Shown: positions 24,644 to 32,206 of the stretch, in pieces | How the letters are laid out: each line of letters starts with the position of its first letter | How positions within the stretch are numbered: the first letter of the stretch is position 1 | Source of the DNA: an uncultured Lachnospiraceae bacterium | Lineage (GTDB): Bacteria > Bacillota > Clostridia > Lachnospirales > Lachnospiraceae | DNA length: 34,104 nucleotides | NCBI GenBank assembly: GCA_947567595.1 | Contig: CANOMQ010000042.1 | Span: forward strand, 1 to 34,104 | Direction of reading: 5' to 3' | The notes under the pieces: generated by a model | What the model was told of the DNA's origin: nothing | Databases searched by the model: none | The model's input: the letters and a program-made list of their open reading frames with translations, nothing else | Position numbers and translations under genes: made by a program

Positions 24644-26224
24644 ATGGGGCAATTTCTGAATAAAGGAAATAAAAAATTTGCGGAGCTTGTCACGTCAAAA
24701 TATTTTGTTGATAAGACGGTGTTGATTAATAAGCTGTTAAAGAAGGACGGAACCGAAAAATTTATTTGCAACAGCAGGGCGCGCAGATTTGGAAAGTCTG
24801 TAACGGCAGACATGCTTGTCGCGTATTTCAGCAAAGGGGCTGCTTCCAAGGAGTTGTTTGAGCCATTGAACTGTGAAAAGAATGCGTTGTTCATGCGGAA
24901 TATGAACCAGTATGATACGATTTTTGTGGATATTCAGGCGCAGTTTGTTCAGGCGAAAAAGAAAAAATTAGAACCGAGTAACTATATAGAAAAAATATTG
25001 GTACAGGAGCTGAGAGCGGCATATCAGGAGATTGTTTCAGAGGATGACACGATCGCGGATGCCTTGGCAAAAATATATAATGAGACGGAAAATCAGTTTG
25101 TTATTATTTTTGATGAGTGGGACTATCCGGTCAGGGAAATTGAAGAGGGCTCCCAAGAGCGAACAGATTATATTGAATTTCTGCGTGGGTTGTTCAAAAA
25201 CAGTGACGCAAAGGAGTATATCCGCTTGGCATATCTTACCGGAATCATGCCCATTGTCCGCACAAAGGGACAGTCTGCTGTCAATAATTTTGTGGAATAT
25301 ACGATGACAAATCCAATGGATTTAGCACAGGATATTGGTTTTACGCAAGAAGAGGTCTGGTTCCTTTGCGAGAAATTTGGTATGGGCTTTGACCAGATGA
25401 AGGAATGGTATAACGGGTATAACCTAAACGGCATTGCGATGTATAATCCGCTGTCGGTCGTGAGGGCGCTTTCTGCGGGGAGGTTTCAACAGTACTGGGC
25501 AACAACAGGAACTTATGGAGATATTGATGATTTGATTAATATGAATTTTGACGGTCTTCGGGAGGACATTATAAAAATGCTTTCGGGGAACAGGATACCA
25601 GTCAATGTATCAAACGGTAAAAATGATTTGCAGTCGTTTAAAAATAAGAGTGAAGTGATAACGGCTTTGATACATTTAGGGTATTTTGCTTATGATGCGG
25701 ATATGAAGGAGGCATATGTGCCGAATAAGGAAATTCAGGAAGTTTTCTATCAATATATGGAGGATAATGAAAACGATAACCTGTCGCGGTTTATGCGGTT
25801 TTCCGAGAAGATATTGAATGCTGTGATGGAGGGAGATTTTGGGCAGACTGCAAGGCTGATACAAAGTGTGCACAATGATTTTGTTTCCGGTATCGAATAC
25901 AATGACGAAAATTCACTGTCCTGTACCATTATGATTGCACTCATTTCCGCGTTCAGGTATTACCATAAACCCATTCGTGAATTTCCATGCGGTAAGGGCT
26001 TTGCGGATATTGTATATCTGCCATTGCGAAACCACCCGAATCGTCCGGTAATCGTGGTCGAGTTAAAATGGGATAAGAGCGCTGATGCGGCAATTTCACA
26101 GATTAAGAAAAAACAATATCCCGAGTCGCTAAGGGAGTACGCAGGTGATATTTTACTGGTGGGAATTGATTATGACAAAAAGACGAAGGAGCATGTATGT
26201 CAAATTGAAAGTTTGGGCTTGTGA
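24644..26224 (+). CDS. AAA-like ATPase with C-terminal PD-(D/E)XK nuclease-like domain
   Basis: Protein of about 526 residues of the family with an AAA-ATPase-like head and a PD-(D/E)XK-like tail (DUF1703 type). The nucleotide-binding motif is the characteristic degenerate form RARRFGKS (about 44-51), the Walker B-like motif is VIIFDEWD (about 152-160), and the nuclease-like motif is FADIVYLP...VIVVELKW (about 450-476) with D, E and K in place. The cellular role is unknown; the family is common in gut anaerobes in many near-identical copies. ATG 24644 follows GGGGAGA by 6 bp; a longer frame to 24617 would overlap the pyrophosphatase gene. Base composition is AT-richer than its upstream neighbour, consistent with later arrival. 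A minus-strand terminator lies just after the stop. Confidence 0.88.
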   Translation: MGQFLNKGNKKFAELVTSKYFVDKTVLINKLLKKDGTEKFICNSRARRFGKSVTADMLVAYFSKGAASKELFEPLNCEKNALFMRNMNQYDTIFVDIQAQFVQAKKKKLEPSNYIEKILVQELRAAYQEIVSEDDTIADALAKIYNETENQFVIIFDEWDYPVREIEEGSQERTDYIEFLRGLFKNSDAKEYIRLAYLTGIMPIVRTKGQSAVNNFVEYTMTNPMDLAQDIGFTQEEVWFLCEKFGMGFDQMKEWYNGYNLNGIAMYNPLSVVRALSAGRFQQYWATTGTYGDIDDLINMNFDGLREDIIKMLSGNRIPVNVSNGKNDLQSFKNKSEVITALIHLGYFAYDADMKEAYVPNKEIQEVFYQYMEDNENDNLSRFMRFSEKILNAVMEGDFGQTARLIQSVHNDFVSGIEYNDENSLSCTIMIALISAFRYYHKPIREFPCGKGFADIVYLPLRNHPNRPVIVVELKWDKSADAAISQIKKKQYPESLREYAGDILLVGIDYDKKTKEHVCQIESLGL

Positions 26225-26236
26225 TTTCCCCCGAAA

Positions 26237-26275
26237 CGCAAAAATACCGCAGAACCCATAAATTCTGCGGTATTT
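26237..26275 (-). terminator. Terminator of the tRNA-Pro gene
   Basis: A perfect 13-bp stem, AAATACCGCAGAA (26242-26254) with TTCTGCGGTATTT (26263-26275). On the minus strand it is followed by a T-run (TTTTTGCG), so it serves the tRNA; it may also protect the end of the AAA-like gene transcript. Confidence 0.8.
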
Positions 26276-26292
26276 CGCACTATTTAAATAAA

Positions 26293-26367
26293 TCGGAGTG
26301 ACAAGATTCGAACTTGCGACCTCCACCTCCCTAAGGTGGCGCTCTAGCCAAACTGAGCCACACCCCG
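26293..26367 (-). tRNA. tRNA-Pro, anticodon AGG
   Basis: A 75-nt cloverleaf on the minus strand. The acceptor stem is CGGGGTG with CACTCCG, discriminator A, no encoded CCA. D arm GCTC...GAGC; anticodon stem CCACC/GGTGG with loop TTAGGGA, giving anticodon AGG; T arm GCAAG-TTCGAAT-CTTGT. An adenine at position 34 would normally be deaminated to inosine by TadA. In bacteria A34 is typical only of tRNA-Arg(ACG), so this is an unusual proline tRNA. Its promoter lies at 26408-26436 and its terminator at 26237-26275. Confidence 0.93.
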
Positions 26368-26407
26368 ATATACATAAGCATATGTAGCCGTATCAACGAC
26401 ATGTATT

Positions 26408-26436
26408 AGTATACACATAATCCATACGAATGTCAA
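26408..26436 (-). promoter_or_regulatory. Promoter of tRNA-Pro
   Basis: On the minus strand: TTGACA (plus 26431-26436), a 17-bp spacer and TATACT (plus 26408-26413), a near-consensus sigma-A promoter about 40 bp before the tRNA. Confidence 0.85.
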
Positions 26437-26481
26437 TAATAAAAAGAATAAAAAAATATTGTAGGAAATTAAAAGAAAATA

Positions 26482-26510
26482 TTGACAATTGTCAGACTAT
26501 TTGATATATT
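26482..26510 (+). promoter_or_regulatory. Strong promoter with palindromic operator, upstream of hflX
   Basis: TTGACA (26482-26487), a 17-bp spacer and TATATT (26505-26510). The -35 box lies inside a perfect 12-bp palindrome, TGACAATTGTCA (26483-26494), a possible repressor site. The predicted transcript starts near 26517 and would run toward hflX. Confidence 0.65.
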
Positions 26511-26516
26511 GCTTAT

Positions 26517-26667
26517 AGGTTCGTGACAACTCCATCACGAATGAATCACTTAACTCTTTTTCAATATAGTAATCCTTAAAAGAAAGTGTCCTTCCGGCAG
26601 TATCCTCCCAATTCTTTACTGCCGGATCGAGACTTTCTTTGTTTTACAGCCTTTTTTTGGCTTTTTC
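26517..26667 (+). ncRNA. Candidate structured leader RNA or small RNA upstream of hflX
   Basis: The predicted transcript starts with a 7-bp stem, TTCGTGA/TCACGAA (26520-26541). Next is a 12-codon ORF (26541-26579). Directly after it comes a compound hairpin: outer stem AAAGAAAGT/ACTTTCTTT (26579-26587 with 26632-26640) and inner stem TCCGGCAGTA/TACTGCCGGA (26593-26602 with 26617-26626), with a 14-nt apical loop containing TCCTCCC. A small stem AGCC-T7-GGCT followed by TTTTTC (26648-26667) could terminate transcription. The loop TCCTCCC is fully complementary to the hflX ribosome site GGGAGGA. No known RNA family was recognised. The minus strand reads as an open 48-codon stretch here (26497-26643), so a decayed gene is the alternative. 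Confidence 0.4.
26541..26579 (+). CDS. Candidate 12-residue leader peptide upstream of hflX
   Basis: Reads MNHLTLFQYSNP and stops at TAA 26577-26579, exactly where the left arm of the long hairpin begins. No clear ribosome site precedes it; the ATG starts at the last base of the 5' stem. Placement of a short ORF against an attenuator-like hairpin is the usual form of translation-coupled attenuation. Too short to be judged by coding content. Confidence 0.3.
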   Translation: MNHLTLFQYSNP

Positions 26668-26779
26668 TTCTGAAATCAATATCTTTTCCCAATAAATCAC
26701 AAAAATATGGTAAACTATAAATAAAAACAGCATACGATAACAGTGGACAGGTTTGTCCAAATTTAAGGGAGGACTTTCA

Positions 26780-28048
26780 ATGGAAAGAGCACTGATAATA
26801 GGTGTGAATATAGGCACGGACAGGAAAACCAGCGCGGCGTTCGGACTGGCGATGGACGAGATGGTAAGCCTCGTAAAGGCATGTGACATGCAGCCTGTCG
26901 GGAGAATGGAGCAGAACATGGAGCGCGCGAACACGGCGACCTATATCGGCGCCGGAAAGGTGGAAGAGGTGCGTGCACTGGCGGCGCAGCTCGAGGCGGA
27001 TATTGTGGTGTTTGACAACGGACTTTCGCCGATACAGCTTCGCAATTTGCAGCGCGAGCTCGATTGTCCGGTGATTGACAGGACGACGCTCATTTTGGAA
27101 ATTTTTTCGACAAGGGCGCAGACAAGGGAGGCAAAGCTCCAAGTGGAGGTGGCGCGTTTACAGTACATGCTGCCAAGGCTTGTGGGGCTTCACGCGGCGC
27201 TTTCAAGGCAGGGCGGCGCGTCGGGGGCAATGAGTAACAAGGGCGCCGGGGAGAAAAAGCTGGAGCTTGACAGACGGCGTCTGGAGCAGCGTCTTACCAG
27301 CATGAAGCGTGAGCTGGAGGCGATTTCAGGCGAGCGCAGGACACAGCGCAAAAAGCGGGCAGAGTCGGGACTGCCGCGGGTGACGCTTGTGGGGTATACG
27401 AATGCGGGCAAATCAACTGTCATGAATATGCTCTTGTCCGCATATGTAGATAAGGAGGAAAAGCAGGTGCTCGAACAGGATATGCTGTTTGCCACGCTGG
27501 ACACGACGGTACGGCGGATTGCGCCGCCGGATAAAAACGCGTTTTTGCTCTCGGATACAGTCGGGTTTATTTCCAACCTGCCGCACAGCCTTGTGAAGGC
27601 GTTTCGCTCAACGCTTGAGGAGGTGAAGGAGGCGGATTTGCTGCTGCAGATTATCGACTACTCCGACGAAAACCACAGGGAGCACATGCGGGTGACGGCG
27701 GAGACGCTGCGGGAGCTTGGCGCGGGCGACGTGCCGATGATTTATGTCTTTAACAAGGCGGATCTTTGCGGTATGGGGACGTTTGCGACCATACAGGGCG
27801 ATGATAAGATTTACATGTCAGCGAAATCGCAAAGCGGGATTGAGGCGCTTCTTATGCTGATTGCGGGAAAGCTTGCGGGCGGTTACCGGGATTGCAGGCT
27901 GCTGATACCGTATCAGCGAGGAGATATTGTTTCCTATTTAAGTGAAAACGCGGTGGTTTATGAAACAAAATATCAGGAGACAGGCATCTACGTGGAAGCA
28001 AATGTAACGGTCAGGGACGCGGGAAGGCTTCAGGCATATCTGCTATAA
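26780..28048 (+). CDS. hflX: HflX-type ribosome-associated GTPase
   Basis: GTPase of 422 residues that in characterised members binds the 50S subunit and splits or rescues stalled ribosomes under stress. The N-terminal HflX domain has the glycine-rich YIGAGKVEEV and FDNGLSPIQLRNL motifs. A long helical linker follows (about 155-200), then the G domain with GYTNAGKST, DTVGFISNLP and NKAD. The ribosome site AAGGGAGGA lies about 6 bp before ATG 26780; the reading frame is open further upstream, but this start is clear. A structured leader precedes it. The genes at 28185 and 29388 follow in the same direction. Confidence 0.95.
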   Translation: MERALIIGVNIGTDRKTSAAFGLAMDEMVSLVKACDMQPVGRMEQNMERANTATYIGAGKVEEVRALAAQLEADIVVFDNGLSPIQLRNLQRELDCPVIDRTTLILEIFSTRAQTREAKLQVEVARLQYMLPRLVGLHAALSRQGGASGAMSNKGAGEKKLELDRRRLEQRLTSMKRELEAISGERRTQRKKRAESGLPRVTLVGYTNAGKSTVMNMLLSAYVDKEEKQVLEQDMLFATLDTTVRRIAPPDKNAFLLSDTVGFISNLPHSLVKAFRSTLEEVKEADLLLQIIDYSDENHREHMRVTAETLRELGAGDVPMIYVFNKADLCGMGTFATIQGDDKIYMSAKSQSGIEALLMLIAGKLAGGYRDCRLLIPYQRGDIVSYLSENAVVYETKYQETGIYVEANVTVRDAGRLQAYLL

Positions 28049-28074
28049 TTTTCCATATGGAAAACTTTTCCTTT
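28049..28074 (+). terminator. Weak stem after hflX
   Basis: Palindrome TTTTCCATATGGAAAA (28049-28064), starting right at the hflX stop and followed by CTTTTCCTTT. The stem is AT-rich and short, so termination is doubtful. Confidence 0.3.
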
Positions 28075-28184
28075 GGTGAATGTTCACAATTTATTTAAAC
28101 TTTGCTAATAAAAATATGGTATTCTATATAGGAGATACCGACAACCATAGGAAGCTTGATTGGAAAAGGATAAAGTATGAAGTG

Positions 28185-29369
28185 ATGGACAGATTAAAGA
28201 AAAGGAAGGTTTTATTTGCGGCGGGGACGGCGGGCGTTGTCCTGCTCAATGCCGCGTCATGGAAAAGCAGGGCGTTTAGTGACTGGTATATGGCGTATAT
28301 CTTTCCGGTCTGGCTCAATACATATGCGCGCCTTACAAGCCTTGTGGCGTTTTCGGTAGGGGAGGTCATGCTTGTGCTTGCGGTGCTTGTTACCGTATTT
28401 GGGGCGGGGTTTTTGGTCTTTCATCTGCTGAAAAAAAGAAAATATAAAAACGGGATAAAACGTTTCGGCGCCGTGTATGCATGGCTTGTGCTTGCGGTAT
28501 GCTATATTATGACGCTCAACTGTTTTATTTTGTACCATGCGTCCGATTTTGCACAAAAGTACATGGTGAAGGAGGGGACGCGGCAGTATGAGGATGCGCT
28601 GCTTGTGGACGGCTCAAGGGAGGCGGTTGCAAAGGTGCGTACAAGTGCGTATTCCGCCAAGGAGCTTGCAATGCTTCGGGATTATATCGTGGAGCGGTGC
28701 AATGCGCTTGCAAAGGAGGTTGCGCGGGACGAGAACGGCGTGCCGTATTATGAGGGCGACCTTGTGGCGGCGTCAATGGACGCCATGCGCTTGCTTGGCG
28801 CGGAGTATGACCAGCTTTCCGGCTTTTATGTGACGCCAAAATATCTGACCTGCTCGGAATTTTTCAGCCAGCAGTATATTATGGGATATTATTTTCCGTT
28901 TTCTTTGGAGGCAAATATCAATTCTGTGATGTATGTGACGAACGTGGCGCCGACGGTGTGCCATGAGCTTGCGCACACGAAGGGCTTTATCAATGAGGAC
29001 GACGCGAATTTGATTGGCTTTTTGGCGTGTATCCAGTCGGACGATGTGTTTCTGCAGTATTGCGGGTATCTGAGCGTTTTGAATTATGTAAACAATGACT
29101 TTTACGAGTCAATCCATCATGACAAGCAGAAATACCGCGCGCATGTGCGCATTAGCGATGTGGTGGCGGATGACAATATTTTCCTAACAAGAGAGGACTG
29201 GCAGGCGGTTGAGAAGAAAGCGGTCATCAAGACGGAGACTGTGAAAAAGGTATCAAACGCGTTTACGGAGACGACGCTGAAATTAAACGGCGTGGAGGAG
29301 GGAATGCAGCAGTACAATCATGTCGTGGAGCTTTTGCTGCTCTATTATGACGGGGAGTACGGGGATTAG
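28185..29369 (+). CDS. DUF3810-like membrane protein with HEXXH motif
   Basis: Membrane protein of about 394 residues. Three hydrophobic segments lie near the N-terminus (about 9-28, 55-85 and 105-130), followed by a long soluble domain on the outer face or in the cytosol. The motif TVCHELAHTKGFINEDDANLIGF contains HELAH, a zinc-metallopeptidase type HEXXH site, with acidic residues 9-10 positions after it as in the gluzincin pattern. This matches the DUF3810 family as I know it, whose function is not established. Start uncertain: ATG 28185 is chosen because AAAGGA lies upstream (spacing about 14) and the membrane helix follows; ATG 28080 and 28116 are in frame but lack any ribosome site and sit in promoter-like sequence (TTGCTA, 17 bp, TATATA). 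Confidence 0.8.
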   Translation: MDRLKKRKVLFAAGTAGVVLLNAASWKSRAFSDWYMAYIFPVWLNTYARLTSLVAFSVGEVMLVLAVLVTVFGAGFLVFHLLKKRKYKNGIKRFGAVYAWLVLAVCYIMTLNCFILYHASDFAQKYMVKEGTRQYEDALLVDGSREAVAKVRTSAYSAKELAMLRDYIVERCNALAKEVARDENGVPYYEGDLVAASMDAMRLLGAEYDQLSGFYVTPKYLTCSEFFSQQYIMGYYFPFSLEANINSVMYVTNVAPTVCHELAHTKGFINEDDANLIGFLACIQSDDVFLQYCGYLSVLNYVNNDFYESIHHDKQKYRAHVRISDVVADDNIFLTREDWQAVEKKAVIKTETVKKVSNAFTETTLKLNGVEEGMQQYNHVVELLLLYYDGEYGD

Positions 29370-29387
29370 ACCAATCGGGAAAGGAAT

Positions 29388-30557
29388 ATGATTACGGGTA
29401 TGGGAGATATTATTTCATATGTGGACGAATACGGGGGCTTTACCTTTGCGGAAAAGCCCTTTTGTGAAATTGACGGGTTGTTGTGCGCGCATTTTTCGTA
29501 TTTTATCTTTACGGATATTGTGCCGTCTCCCACAGACAGCAGGCCGGCGATACGACTTAGCGACGCGGCGCAGAAAATTCACTGGGACAATTTTATTTCC
29601 GTGAAGTGGGAGCTTGAAAAAAACAGGGAGCTTTTTTACAAGACGGCATTTTCAAGAAGGTACCGCAATACAAAGCTGAACTTCTTGGTGGAGGAGACGG
29701 ATTTGGAGCAGGGACTTCAATTTTGTGCCGTCACGTTTCTGCTTGGAAACGGCGACGTGTTTTTGTCGTTTCGGGGGACGGACGACGCGCTTGTGGGGTG
29801 GCGCGAGGATTTCAACATGGCGTATCAGACGCCGGTGGAGGCGCAAATCCGCAGCACGAACTACGTCAATGAGGTGGCGGAGCTTTTGGCAAGAAAGCGC
29901 AATTTAAGGCTCTATCTTGGCGGGCATTCGAAGGGCGGAAATCTGGCGGTCTATGCGGCGATGACCTGCAGGGACACGATTAAGCCGCGTATCGGACGCA
30001 TTTACAATATGGACGGTCCGGGCTTTCGCCCTGATTTTATGGAAACGCTGGACTATGACGGCATGAAGGACAAGATTTTAAAGATTGTGCCGGACGAGTC
30101 GTTTGTGGGTATGCTGATGGAGCCAAAAACGGATTACGAGCTGATTAAGAGCAGCCAAATCGGCTTGCAGCAGCATATCTGCTTTTCGTGGAGCGTGGAG
30201 GGCGACCGGTTTGAGCGCGCCGAAAATCAGGTGCCTAAGCGAAAGGAGCTTTACGACCGGATTAACAACTGGATTTATGCGCTTGACAGGGAGCGCGTCG
30301 GTGCATTTATTGACGATTTGTTCCGACTCATTGAGGTCACGGAGGCGCGCACGCTCACGGATTTGAAGGAATTAAGCGGCGAAATGCCAAAAAAGCTGCA
30401 TGAGCTTGCGCAGGAGTATGCGCAGATTAGCGAGGAGACGAAGCATACGTTTTGGGAAATCAGCCTGTTTTTGGTGGAAGTTCTTGTGGCAGACCAGCAG
30501 GAGCGGGTGAGCAGATGGAAGGCAATCGACAAAATCAGGCAGCGTCTGGAGCATTGA
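29388..30557 (+). CDS. Mbeg1-like (DUF2974) alpha/beta hydrolase
   Basis: Soluble protein of 389 residues with an alpha/beta-hydrolase fold. The nucleophile elbow is GGHSKGGNLAVY (about 183-194), where the serine would be catalytic, preceded by a lipase-like strand (VFLSFRGTDDALVGWREDF). Family members are annotated as lipase-like proteins of unknown substrate. No signal peptide. GGAAAGGAAT precedes the ATG. It starts 18 bp after the DUF3810-like gene and is probably in one operon with it. The C-terminal 100 residues are helical and charged. Confidence 0.87.
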   Translation: MITGMGDIISYVDEYGGFTFAEKPFCEIDGLLCAHFSYFIFTDIVPSPTDSRPAIRLSDAAQKIHWDNFISVKWELEKNRELFYKTAFSRRYRNTKLNFLVEETDLEQGLQFCAVTFLLGNGDVFLSFRGTDDALVGWREDFNMAYQTPVEAQIRSTNYVNEVAELLARKRNLRLYLGGHSKGGNLAVYAAMTCRDTIKPRIGRIYNMDGPGFRPDFMETLDYDGMKDKILKIVPDESFVGMLMEPKTDYELIKSSQIGLQQHICFSWSVEGDRFERAENQVPKRKELYDRINNWIYALDRERVGAFIDDLFRLIEVTEARTLTDLKELSGEMPKKLHELAQEYAQISEETKHTFWEISLFLVEVLVADQQERVSRWKAIDKIRQRLEH

Positions 30558-30625
30558 GAAACGGCGCAAACAGTGACGGTAAAGGCGTTATGTAAAAGCT
30601 TTCATAAAAAGTGACTGAAATGTGG

Positions 30626-30654
30626 TTGACTTTCTTGTGAAAACGATATAAAAT
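30626..30654 (+). promoter_or_regulatory. Promoter of the hexuronate operon with cre-like site
   Basis: TTGACT (30626-30631) and TAAAAT (30649-30654) with a 17-bp spacer. Between and over them lies TGAAAACGATATAA (30638-30651), one mismatch from the CcpA cre consensus. Repression in the presence of a preferred sugar is plausible. Confidence 0.55.
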
Positions 30655-30660
30655 TCAAAT

Positions 30661-30691
30661 TGTAAGTGCTTACAGTTTTTTCCTGTAAGCG
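30661..30691 (+). promoter_or_regulatory. Palindromic operator at the hexuronate promoter
   Basis: TGTAAGTGCTTACA (30661-30674) has 6-bp arms around a 2-bp centre and sits at the expected transcription start. A second half-site, TGTAAGCG (30684-30691), follows one helical turn or so later. The form resembles LacI-family sites of the TGTAAGCGCTTACA type (KdgR/UxuR-like); a GntR-family regulator is the alternative. The regulator gene is not in the window. Confidence 0.6.
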
Positions 30692-30725
30692 ACGAAAGAT
30701 TTTAAAATTGATAGGAGATAACAGT

Positions 30726-32189
30726 ATGGAATTATTAAACGCAGCTAAGACCGGAAAAAAAGAAAGACCGATTAAAGTCCTTCAGTTTGGCGAGGGCAAT
30801 TTCTTGCGTGCATTTGTGGATTATTTTATCGACATTGCAAATGAAAAAGGAATGTTCGACGGAGACATTGTTTTGGTAAAGCCGATTGACGGTTCCGGAA
30901 TTTTAAACATGTTCCATGATCAGGACTGCCAGTATACGGTCTGCCTAAGAGGAATCGTTGACGGTGAGCCGAAGGTGGAAAAGCGGGTAATTACAAGCGT
31001 TGCGGACGTTGTGGACGCTTACGCGGAATATCAGAAGTACAGTGATTTCGCAAAATTAGAGTCCCTAAGATACATTGTTTCCAACACGACGGAGGCAGGT
31101 ATTGTCTTTGATGATACGGACAAGTTTGAATTAGATCCTCCTAACACATATCCCGGAAAGCTCTGTAAATTCCTTTATACAAGATATAAGCACTTTAACG
31201 GCGCGATGGACAAGGGGCTTGTCATGCTGCCGGTAGAGCTGATTGACGACAACGGCATTATGTTAAAGAAATGCGTTGTTGAATTTGCAAAGCTTTGGAA
31301 TTTGGAAGAGGGCTTTTTGACATGGCTTGACGATGCGTGCGTATTTACTTCCACACTGGTAGACCGTATCGTTACGGGTTATCCGAGAGACGACGCGGAG
31401 GAGCTTTGGAAAGACTTCGGATACCGCGACAATATCGTTGTTACGGCAGAGCCGTTTGGTCTTTGGGTTATCGAGAGCGCAAAGGACATCAGCAAGGAGT
31501 TCCCGCTTCCCGAGGCAGGCTGCCCTGTTATCTTTACGGATAATCAGAAGCCGTATAAGCAGAGAAAGGTTCGTATCTTAAACGGCGCACATACATCTTT
31601 CGTTCTTGCTTCTTATCTTGCAGGAAACGACTATGTAAGAGAGTCTATGGAGGATGAAATTATCGGCAACTTCATGCATCAGACGATTTATGATGAAGTC
31701 ATTCCGACACTGGATCTTCCGAAAGAAGACCTGCTTGAGTTTGCGCAGGCAGTGAACGGAAGATTTAAAAATCCGTACATCAAGCACGCGCTGCTTGCAA
31801 TTTCACTGAACTCGGTATCAAAGTGGAGGGCAAGATGTATGCCGTCGCTTTTGGTTTATGTGGAGCGCAAGGGTGAGCTGCCAAAGCACCTGACCTTCTC
31901 GATTGCGGCGCTGATGGCATTCTACACGGGCAGCGAAATCCGTGAGAAGGCGTTAATCGGTCACAGGGACGGACAGGAGTACAACATTATGGACGACGCG
32001 GCAGTGCTTGAGTTCTTTGCGGCAAACAGCGCGAAGCCTTCTGCGGAGTTTGTAAACGCATATTTGAGCAATGTTGACTTCCACGGTCAGGATCTGACAC
32101 AGGTAGCAGGTCTTGCGGACGCGGTTACGGCTTATCTTGAGGACATCAGGACGCTTGGCATGAGAAAGGCAATTGAAAAGAATTTTTAA
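30726..32189 (+). CDS. uxaB: Tagaturonate reductase (altronate oxidoreductase)
   Basis: Cytosolic NAD-dependent enzyme of 487 residues converting D-tagaturonate to D-altronate in galacturonate breakdown. It belongs to the long-chain mannitol dehydrogenase family: N-terminal nucleotide-binding region (KVLQFGEGNFLRAFVDYFID), then RYIVSNTTEAGIVFD, and the C-terminal catalytic part (KVRILNGAHTSFVLASYLAG with the conserved K/N/H pattern). ATG 30726 follows ATAGGAGATAAC; a longer frame to 30666 would run through the operator. First gene of the uxaB-uxaA-kdgK order, under a cre-like and palindromic site. Confidence 0.94.
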   Translation: MELLNAAKTGKKERPIKVLQFGEGNFLRAFVDYFIDIANEKGMFDGDIVLVKPIDGSGILNMFHDQDCQYTVCLRGIVDGEPKVEKRVITSVADVVDAYAEYQKYSDFAKLESLRYIVSNTTEAGIVFDDTDKFELDPPNTYPGKLCKFLYTRYKHFNGAMDKGLVMLPVELIDDNGIMLKKCVVEFAKLWNLEEGFLTWLDDACVFTSTLVDRIVTGYPRDDAEELWKDFGYRDNIVVTAEPFGLWVIESAKDISKEFPLPEAGCPVIFTDNQKPYKQRKVRILNGAHTSFVLASYLAGNDYVRESMEDEIIGNFMHQTIYDEVIPTLDLPKEDLLEFAQAVNGRFKNPYIKHALLAISLNSVSKWRARCMPSLLVYVERKGELPKHLTFSIAALMAFYTGSEIREKALIGHRDGQEYNIMDDAAVLEFFAANSAKPSAEFVNAYLSNVDFHGQDLTQVAGLADAVTAYLEDIRTLGMRKAIEKNF

Positions 32190-32206
32190 TAAATAGAGGA
32201 TTAAGA

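Noticed and set aside
26497-26643. Minus-strand open stretch of 48 codons (…DPAVKNWEDTAGRTL…)
   Set aside because: No start codon with a ribosome site and no recognised family. It may be a gene relic, but the inverted repeats and the plus-strand promoter fit a structured leader at least as well, so it is not called as a gene.
26517-26667. T-box or known riboswitch upstream of hflX
   Set aside because: No T-box motif (AGGGTGG-type) and no riboswitch core was recognised.
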